From assembly GCA_964619955.1 (NCBI GenBank), contig CAZUJF010000001.1, forward strand, positions 1 through 64,000: DNA of 64,000 nt, read 5' to 3'. Positions 59,454 to 64,000 of the stretch are shown piece by piece. The DNA is from JACQFK01 sp964619955 (GTDB lineage: Bacteria; Planctomycetota; MHYJ01; JACPRB01). Each line of letters opens with the position of its first letter. Positions within the stretch are counted from its first letter, which is position 1. The position numbers and the translations under genes were made by a program. The notes under the pieces are model-generated. The model saw nothing but the letters and a program-made list of their open reading frames with translations. It was not told the origin of the DNA and did no database searches.

Positions 59454-59459
59454 TAGAAT
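59454..59459 (+). promoter_or_regulatory. -10 box TAGAAT of uvrB
   Basis: TAGAAT ends 9 bases before the uvrB ATG. A TTGAAG lies 20 bases upstream, which is rather far. No LexA-like palindrome was recognised. Confidence 0.45.
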
Positions 59460-59468
59460 CGGGGCGTC

Positions 59469-61502
59469 ATGCCCGACTTCGAGATCGGTTCCAAGATGGT
59501 CCCGAAGGGGGATCAGCCGCAGGCCATCGACGAGCTCACGAAGCGGCTGCTGCGCGGCGACCGGCACTCCTGCCTGCTGGGCGTGACGGGGTCCGGCAAG
59601 ACGTTCACGATGGCGAACGTCATCGCCCGCGTGAAGAAACCGACGCTCATCATCACGCACAACAAGACGCTGTCCGCCCAGCTCTACTCGGAGTTCAAGG
59701 ACTTCCTCCCGAACAACGCGGTCCACTATTTCGTGAGCTACTACGACTATTACCAGCCCGAGGCCTACATCCCTCAGCGGGACATCTACATCGAGAAGGA
59801 TTCGGACATCAACGAGGACATCGACCGCCTGCGCCTCGCGGCGACGAGCGCGCTGTTGTCCCGGCGCGACGTGGTCGTCGTGTCCTCCGTGTCCTGCATC
59901 TACGGCCTGGGATCCCCGGAGGACTACCGGGGCATGATCATCCCGCTTCGCAAGGGGGAGCGGCTGGACCGGCACGGCCTCGCCCGCAAGCTGGTCGACA
60001 TCCAGTATGAACGCCTGGACGGGGACGGGGAGCGGGGCAAGTTCCGCGTCCGGGGCGACACCGTCGAGATCCGGCCCTCCTACACCGAGACGGCGGTCCG
60101 GGTGGAGTTCGATCTGGACAGCATCTCCCGGATCTCCGAGGTGCACGCCGTGAGCGGCGCGACGCTGATGGAGTACGACGACTTCGTCCTCTTTCCCGCG
60201 AAGCACTTCGTGATGCCGGAGGACAAGGTCAACAACGCCCTCTACACGATCGAGCTCGAGCTCGAAGAGCGTCTGAAGGAGCTGCACGCTCAGGGGAAGC
60301 TGCTGGAGGCCCAGCGCCTGAAGGCCCGCACGAAGTACGACCTCGAGCTGCTCCGCGAGGTGGGGCACTGCAAGGGCATCGAGAATTACTCCCGGCACCT
60401 GTCGGGCCGCAAGCCCGGCGAGACGCCCGCCACGCTCCTGGATTACTTCCCCAAGGACTTCCTCTGCATCGTGGACGAGAGCCACGCGACGCTGCCGCAG
60501 ATCCACGGCATGTTCAACGGCGACCGCTCCCGGAAGCAGACGCTCGTCGATTACGGATTCCGGCTGCCCTCGGCGCTGGACAACCGCCCGCTGCGTTTCG
60601 AGGAGTGGGAGCGGCTGACGCCGCAGGTCGTCCATGTGTCGGCGACGCCCGGGCCGTACGAATTGAAGATGGCGCGCGGCGAGGTGGTCGAGCAGATCAT
60701 CCGGCCCACGGGGCTCGTGGATCCGGCCATCGAGGTCCGACCGGCGCGCGGGCAGGTCCCGGACCTGGTCCAGGAGGTGCGCGCCCGGGCGGCGCTGAAC
60801 GAACGGGTGCTCGTCACCACGCTGACGAAGAAGCTGGCGGAGGAGCTCGCGGGCTATCTGGACGAGGAGGGCGTGAAGGGAAAGTATCTGCATTCCGAGA
60901 TCCAGACCCTGGAGCGGGTGCAGATCCTGCGGGAGCTGCGGGAGGGGAAGTTCGACGTGCTCGTCGGGGTCAACCTGCTGCGCGAGGGCCTCGATCTTCC
61001 GGAGGTCACGCTGGTCGCGATCCTGGACGCCGACAAGGAGGGGTTCCTGCGCTCGGCGACCTCGATCATCCAGACGGTCGGCCGCACCGCGCGCAACGCC
61101 AAGGGCCGGGTGATCCTTTATGCCGACAAGATCACGGACTCCATGAAACGGGCCATGGACGAGACCGGGCGCCGCCGGCTGATCCAGCAGGACTACAACG
61201 CGAAGCACGGGATCACGCCGCAGACCATCGAGAAGGAGATCCGGCGGGGCATCGAGGACATCCTCCGGGCGCGGAAGGAATCCGGCCGCCTCGTCCGCCT
61301 GAGCGAGAAGGACCTGGACCGTACGGAGGCCATGGCGGAGCTCGAGCGGGAGATGCACGAGGCGGCGGAGAAGCTGGATTTCGAGCGCGCGGCGGAGCTG
61401 CGGGACCACCTCCGGGAGCTCAGCGGCGAGCCGGCGCCGCTGACGGACGGCCAGCGGAAGAAGCTTCGTCCCGGCGGGCCCCGCATCCGCTACAAGGTCT
61501 AA
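59469..61502 (+). CDS. uvrB: Excinuclease ABC subunit B
   Basis: UvrB is the damage-verifying helicase of nucleotide excision repair; it loads UvrC. The 677 residues show Walker A GVTGSGKTFTMAN, the beta-hairpin region YYDYYQPEAYIPQRDIYIEKD (given here only to YYDYYQPEAYIPQRD), DESHATLPQ, helicase motif SIIQTVGRTARNAKG and a C-terminal UVR domain (LDFERAAELRDHLREL). Full length and standard. uvrA and uvrC are elsewhere. tRNA-Arg follows with its own promoter. Confidence 0.98.
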   Translation: MPDFEIGSKMVPKGDQPQAIDELTKRLLRGDRHSCLLGVTGSGKTFTMANVIARVKKPTLIITHNKTLSAQLYSEFKDFLPNNAVHYFVSYYDYYQPEAYIPQRDIYIEKDSDINEDIDRLRLAATSALLSRRDVVVVSSVSCIYGLGSPEDYRGMIIPLRKGERLDRHGLARKLVDIQYERLDGDGERGKFRVRGDTVEIRPSYTETAVRVEFDLDSISRISEVHAVSGATLMEYDDFVLFPAKHFVMPEDKVNNALYTIELELEERLKELHAQGKLLEAQRLKARTKYDLELLREVGHCKGIENYSRHLSGRKPGETPATLLDYFPKDFLCIVDESHATLPQIHGMFNGDRSRKQTLVDYGFRLPSALDNRPLRFEEWERLTPQVVHVSATPGPYELKMARGEVVEQIIRPTGLVDPAIEVRPARGQVPDLVQEVRARAALNERVLVTTLTKKLAEELAGYLDEEGVKGKYLHSEIQTLERVQILRELREGKFDVLVGVNLLREGLDLPEVTLVAILDADKEGFLRSATSIIQTVGRTARNAKGRVILYADKITDSMKRAMDETGRRRLIQQDYNAKHGITPQTIEKEIRRGIEDILRARKESGRLVRLSEKDLDRTEAMAELEREMHEAAEKLDFERAAELRDHLRELSGEPAPLTDGQRKKLRPGGPRIRYKV

Positions 61503-61506
61503 GCTG

Positions 61507-61535
61507 TTGACTCCGGGGGGGCGGGGGCGTATTCT
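61507..61535 (+). promoter_or_regulatory. tRNA-Arg promoter
   Basis: TTGACT (61507-61512), 17 bases, TATTCT (61530-61535). The start near 61542 leaves about 13 bases before the tRNA. Confidence 0.75.
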
Positions 61536-61554
61536 CCATCCCGCAGTCCTTCAC

Positions 61555-61631
61555 GTGCCCGTAGCTCAACTGGATAGAGCGTTGGCCTCCGAAGCCGAAG
61601 GTTACAGGTTCGACTCCTGTCGGGCATACCA
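61555..61631 (+). tRNA. tRNA-Arg (anticodon CCG)
   Basis: This is a full cloverleaf. The acceptor GTGCCCG pairs with CGGGCAT (one G-T pair), D stem GCTC/GAGC, and the anticodon stem TTGGC/GCCGA encloses CTCCGAA, anticodon CCG at 61589-61591. The T arm is ACAGG-TTCGACT-CCTGT. Discriminator A and an encoded CCA (61629-61631) end the gene. It reads the CGG codon, frequent in this high-GC genome. Confidence 0.95.
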
Positions 61632-61669
61632 TCCGCCTTCGCCGGCCGGAGGCCGGCAGGAAGGCGGAT
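61631..61669. repeat. 39-base palindrome after the tRNA
   Basis: ATCCGCCTT-c-GCCGGCC, GGA, GGCCGGC-agg-AAGGCGGAT: two strong arms broken only by a 1/3-base bulge. It starts at the last base of the tRNA CCA. No T tract; it could mark the 3' end of the precursor or be a REP-like insertion. Confidence 0.65.
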
Positions 61670-61738
61670 GCCCCGACGTAGCGCCACCCCCAAAGATGCG
61701 CGGAGGCGGGCATCGCGATCCGGCCGGCTTCGGCGTGA

Positions 61739-61766
61739 TTGCCCGGGATGCCCCGTTTGTTACTCT
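61739..61766 (+). promoter_or_regulatory. Promoter of a small membrane protein gene
   Basis: TTGCCC (61739-61744), 16 bases, TACTCT (61761-61766), 9 bases to the ATG at 61776. Confidence 0.5.
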
Positions 61767-61775
61767 TGACTCTTC

Positions 61776-62198
61776 ATGTCCAAACGCGTCGGCCTGATCC
61801 TCTTCAACGTGGTGCTCGCCGTCGGCGGCGCCACGATCTACGCCTGGCTGGTCCGTCGCGACGGCTGGAATGAAGCGGCGCTCCGGCAGGCGCTGCTCGA
61901 AGGCGGCTCCGCGGGGTTTCTGGCGGGGCTGACCGTCGGGCTAGGCGCGACGCTGGGATCCCGTCCGGTCCTCGGCGCGAAGCGCTGCTGCCGGGCCCAG
62001 ATCGGCATGGCCGTCTCCTCCCTCGTCGGCGCCCTGGTGGTGCATCTCTTCCCGCGGGAATGGTCCGAGCTCGACCGCGTCGTGGTCGAGAGTCTGCGGG
62101 AACGCGGGATCCTCGCCGGCTCGGGGGTCGGGCTCGTCGTGGGGACCGTGATCCAGATGATCCAGATCTACTTCAAGCGCCGGCGCTCAAGCCGCTGA
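61776..62198 (+). CDS. Small membrane protein, unknown function
   Basis: This 140-residue protein has four hydrophobic stretches: LILFNVVLAVGGATIYAWLV, AGFLAGLTVGLGATLG, IGMAVSSLVGALVVHLF and LAGSGVGLVVGTVIQMIQIYF. It ends in a basic KRRRSSR. There is no family recognition. Its last 26 bases overlap the end of the ferritin-like gene on the other strand. It appears leaderless (TACTCT, 9 bases). Confidence 0.7.
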   Translation: MSKRVGLILFNVVLAVGGATIYAWLVRRDGWNEAALRQALLEGGSAGFLAGLTVGLGATLGSRPVLGAKRCCRAQIGMAVSSLVGALVVHLFPREWSELDRVVVESLRERGILAGSGVGLVVGTVIQMIQIYFKRRRSSR

Positions 62199-62757
62199 CG
62201 TCGAAACGCGACCGGACGGCGCCGAGGAGCCGTTCCCTGAGCGCCGGGCGGTGGGGGGCGAGTTCCTCCCCCTGCAGATAGCGGTCGACGGTCCGGGGAA
62301 GGCGCTTCATCCAGCCCGCGGCGTAGTCGCGGGCCCCCTGGGCGGGTCCCCGCCCCTCCGCCAGGAGGCGGCGGATCTCGCGTTCGAAGAAGCCGACATG
62401 CCCCTCCTCGTCGGCCAGGATGTGCGAGAGATCCGGCCGCAGCTCGGCCAGGATGCGCGCGAATTCCAGCCCGAGGGCCTCGTAGCCGTAGAGATGCACG
62501 GCGAGCGCAGCCCATTGCCCGGGCAGTTTCGGCGGCCGCTCCCTTTCCCGGGCCTGTTCGCCGGTGAGCTGCTCGAAGAGTTTCAGGTGTTCGGATTCCT
62601 CGGCCTCGTGCTGCTTGAGGAAAGCGATGACGGCGGGCGGCAGACCGCCGGCCGGGGGCTGCTCGTGGGCGGCCTTCACGGCCCACATCGCCATGGCCTC
62701 CGCGCGCAGGAAGCGGGAGAGGATGGCTTTCTCGCAGGTCCGGGGCAGGGGAGGCAT
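62173..62757 (-). CDS. Ferritin-like diiron protein
   Basis: This 194-residue all-helical protein has two ExxH iron-binding motifs, EAEESEHLKLFE and ADEEGHVGFFE, plus helix glutamates in RAEAMAMW and YGYEALGLEF. Together they give the four-helix ferritin-like/rubrerythrin fold. It lacks a rubredoxin part. Possible roles are oxygenase (for example MiaE- or COQ7-like) or oxidative-stress protection; sequence alone does not decide. It begins 4 bases after the purD stop and is co-transcribed with it. Confidence 0.78.
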   Translation of the reverse strand: MPPLPRTCEKAILSRFLRAEAMAMWAVKAAHEQPPAGGLPPAVIAFLKQHEAEESEHLKLFEQLTGEQARERERPPKLPGQWAALAVHLYGYEALGLEFARILAELRPDLSHILADEEGHVGFFEREIRRLLAEGRGPAQGARDYAAGWMKRLPRTVDRYLQGEELAPHRPALRERLLGAVRSRFDVSGLSAGA

Positions 62758-62761
62758 GGGT

Positions 62762-64000
62762 TCAGGTGGGCTGGGCGGCCAGGCCCTTGGCGGCGACGTC
62801 CTTTCGGAAGTGCGCGGCCTTGAACTGGATCTTCTGCACCGCGGCGTAGGCGTTGTCCTGCGCCTGCTTGAGCGTGTCGCCCTGGGCGGTCACGCCGAGC
62901 ACCCGGCCTCCCGCGGTGAGGAGCTTGCCGTCCTTGAGCGCGGTCCCCGCCTGGAAGACCTTTGCGCCGAGCGCCTCGGCGTCCGGGATGCCCGTGATTT
63001 CATACCCCGTCTCGTAGCTGCCGGGGTAGCCTCCCGAGGCCATCACCACGCAGACCGCGGCGCGGGGGTCGAACTCCAGGTCGACGCTCTCGAGCTTCTC
63101 GTCGATCACCGCCTGGAAGACGGGGAGGATGTCGGACTTGATGCTCATCATGATCGGCTGGCACTCGGGGTCCCCGAAGCGGACGTTGAACTCGAGGACC
63201 TTCGGGCCGCTCTTGGTGAACATGATGCCGGCGTAGAGGACGCCCTTGAAGCGGCGTTTCTCCTTGTTCATCGCGTGCACGATCGGGACCAGGACCTCCT
63301 TGGTGACCCGGTGGTACTCGCGGTCGCTGACGACGGGCGCGGGGCAGTAGGCGCCCATGCCGCCCGTGTTGGGGCCGCGGTCCCCGTCGAAGACGCGCTT
63401 GTGGTCCTGGGTGTTCGGGACCGGGGCGATCGTGCGTCCGTCGGTGAAGGCGATGACCGAGGCCTCGACGCCGTTGAGGTGCTCCTCGACGACGATCTTT
63501 TCTCCGGACTTGCCGAAGATCTTCTTCTCCATCATGCCTTCGATGGTGACGACGGCCTCGCTCTCGGTGTGGCAGATGACGGCGCCCTTGCCGGCCGCGG
63601 GGCCGTCCGCCTTGATGACCACCGGGTATTGCGAGGATTTGACGAAGAGCACGGCCGCCCGGGACTGGTCGAAGACGCGGAAGTTCGCGGTCGGGATCCC
63701 GTAGCGGCGGAGCAGGTTTTTGCAGAAGACCTTGCTGCCCTCGAGTTCGGCCGCCTCGGCCGTCGGACCGAAGGCGCGGAGCCCGTTCTCCTGGAAGCGG
63801 TTCACGAGGCCCTTGCAGAGGGGGACCTCCGGGCCGACGACGGTCAGGTCGATCGCGTTCTTACGGGCAAACCCGAAGAGGCCGTCGATATTGTCGGCGG
63901 CGATGTCCACGAGTTCGGCATGCTTCGCGATGCCCGCATTGCCCGGGGCGGCGTAGAGCTTCGTGAGCAGGGGGCTTTGGGCGATTTTCCAGGCGAGCGC
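62762..64000 (-). CDS. purD: Phosphoribosylamine-glycine ligase, 5' end outside window
   Basis: PurD makes GAR from phosphoribosylamine and glycine with ATP, step two of purine synthesis. The frame is open to the window edge: the sequence upstream of a GTG at 63910 still reads family-like (ALAWKIAQSPLLTKLYAAPG), so only about a dozen N-terminal residues are missing. The ATP-grasp domain shows VVIKADGPAAGKGAVI, PNTGGMGAYCPAP and VLEFNVRFGDPECQPIM. A ferritin-like gene follows in the same transcript. Confidence 0.97.
   Translation of the reverse strand, partial: ALAWKIAQSPLLTKLYAAPGNAGIAKHAELVDIAADNIDGLFGFARKNAIDLTVVGPEVPLCKGLVNRFQENGLRAFGPTAEAAELEGSKVFCKNLLRRYGIPTANFRVFDQSRAAVLFVKSSQYPVVIKADGPAAGKGAVICHTESEAVVTIEGMMEKKIFGKSGEKIVVEEHLNGVEASVIAFTDGRTIAPVPNTQDHKRVFDGDRGPNTGGMGAYCPAPVVSDREYHRVTKEVLVPIVHAMNKEKRRFKGVLYAGIMFTKSGPKVLEFNVRFGDPECQPIMMSIKSDILPVFQAVIDEKLESVDLEFDPRAAVCVVMASGGYPGSYETGYEITGIPDAEALGAKVFQAGTALKDGKLLTAGGRVLGVTAQGDTLKQAQDNAYAAVQKIQFKAAHFRKDVAAKGLAAQPT

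Noticed and set aside
61507..61797. Small frame across the tRNA-Arg gene
   Set aside because: It reads through a clear tRNA with CCA and a palindrome; no ribosome site.

Overview
The window is a gene-dense chromosomal segment from a high-GC, Gram-negative bacterium. An outer membrane is implied by a Wza-type export lipoprotein, many lipobox proteins, Lgt and an MsbA-like exporter. ClpC rather than ClpA, many secreted beta-propeller, RCC1 and FG-GAP proteins, a Cys-containing C-terminal sorting tail and FtsH-less housekeeping blocks recall Planctomycetota or a neighbouring deep lineage. That placement is an inference and was not tested. No phage, IS element, CRISPR array or rRNA was seen, and no gene-free stretch exceeds about 300 bases.

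Layout. 1-6335: purA (5' end outside the window), uppS, cdsA, phoH, a CPBP protease, purB and a lipoprotein. 6333-6452: nested palindromes. 6490-9353 (minus): wza/wzc-like polysaccharide export pair. 9538-17984: a run of large secreted proteins (FG-GAP lipoprotein, beta-strand repeat/propeller proteins, one with a CTERM-like tail) and a HEAT-like protein. 18018-20347: a compact RiPP-type operon, with a 43-residue precursor-like peptide, a PRMT-like methyltransferase, a PqqD-like recognition protein and a radical SAM/SPASM maturase, all overlapping. 20417-24678: a sigma-54 enhancer-binding response regulator, then a near-consensus -24/-12 promoter with upstream inverted-repeat sites, driving a beta-propeller protein; a small membrane-anchored protein and a PF14907-type nucleotidyltransferase follow. 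24644-30559: rpsT, a TPR protein, def, ribF, a DUF58/BatA-like pair and a CheY-like regulator. 30631-38047: a CAP protein, aroC, an ABC exporter, an EIIA-like protein and valS. 38228-46036: an RCC1 lipoprotein, a TolB-like lipoprotein and clpC. 46289-54673: a membrane protein, an M48 protease, pnp, rpsO, an S26 signal-peptidase homologue lacking its catalytic dyad, and TPR, zinc-ribbon and lipoprotein genes. 54679-64000: a lipoprotein, acyl-CoA dehydrogenase, 2-hydroxyacid dehydrogenase, lgt, a GGDEF protein, uvrB, tRNA-Arg(CCG), a membrane protein, a ferritin-like protein and purD (5' end outside).

Two things stand out. First, 18018-24678 looks like an undescribed peptide-modification locus coupled to, or at least adjacent to, a sigma-54 switch with three to four copies of a dyad motif (TTYGCA-N3-TGCSWA). 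Second, at least fifteen genes have a TANNNT -10 box ending only 6-10 bases before the start codon, so leaderless transcription appears to be a normal mode here. Operon-internal and ribosomal genes use overlaps or Shine-Dalgarno sites instead.
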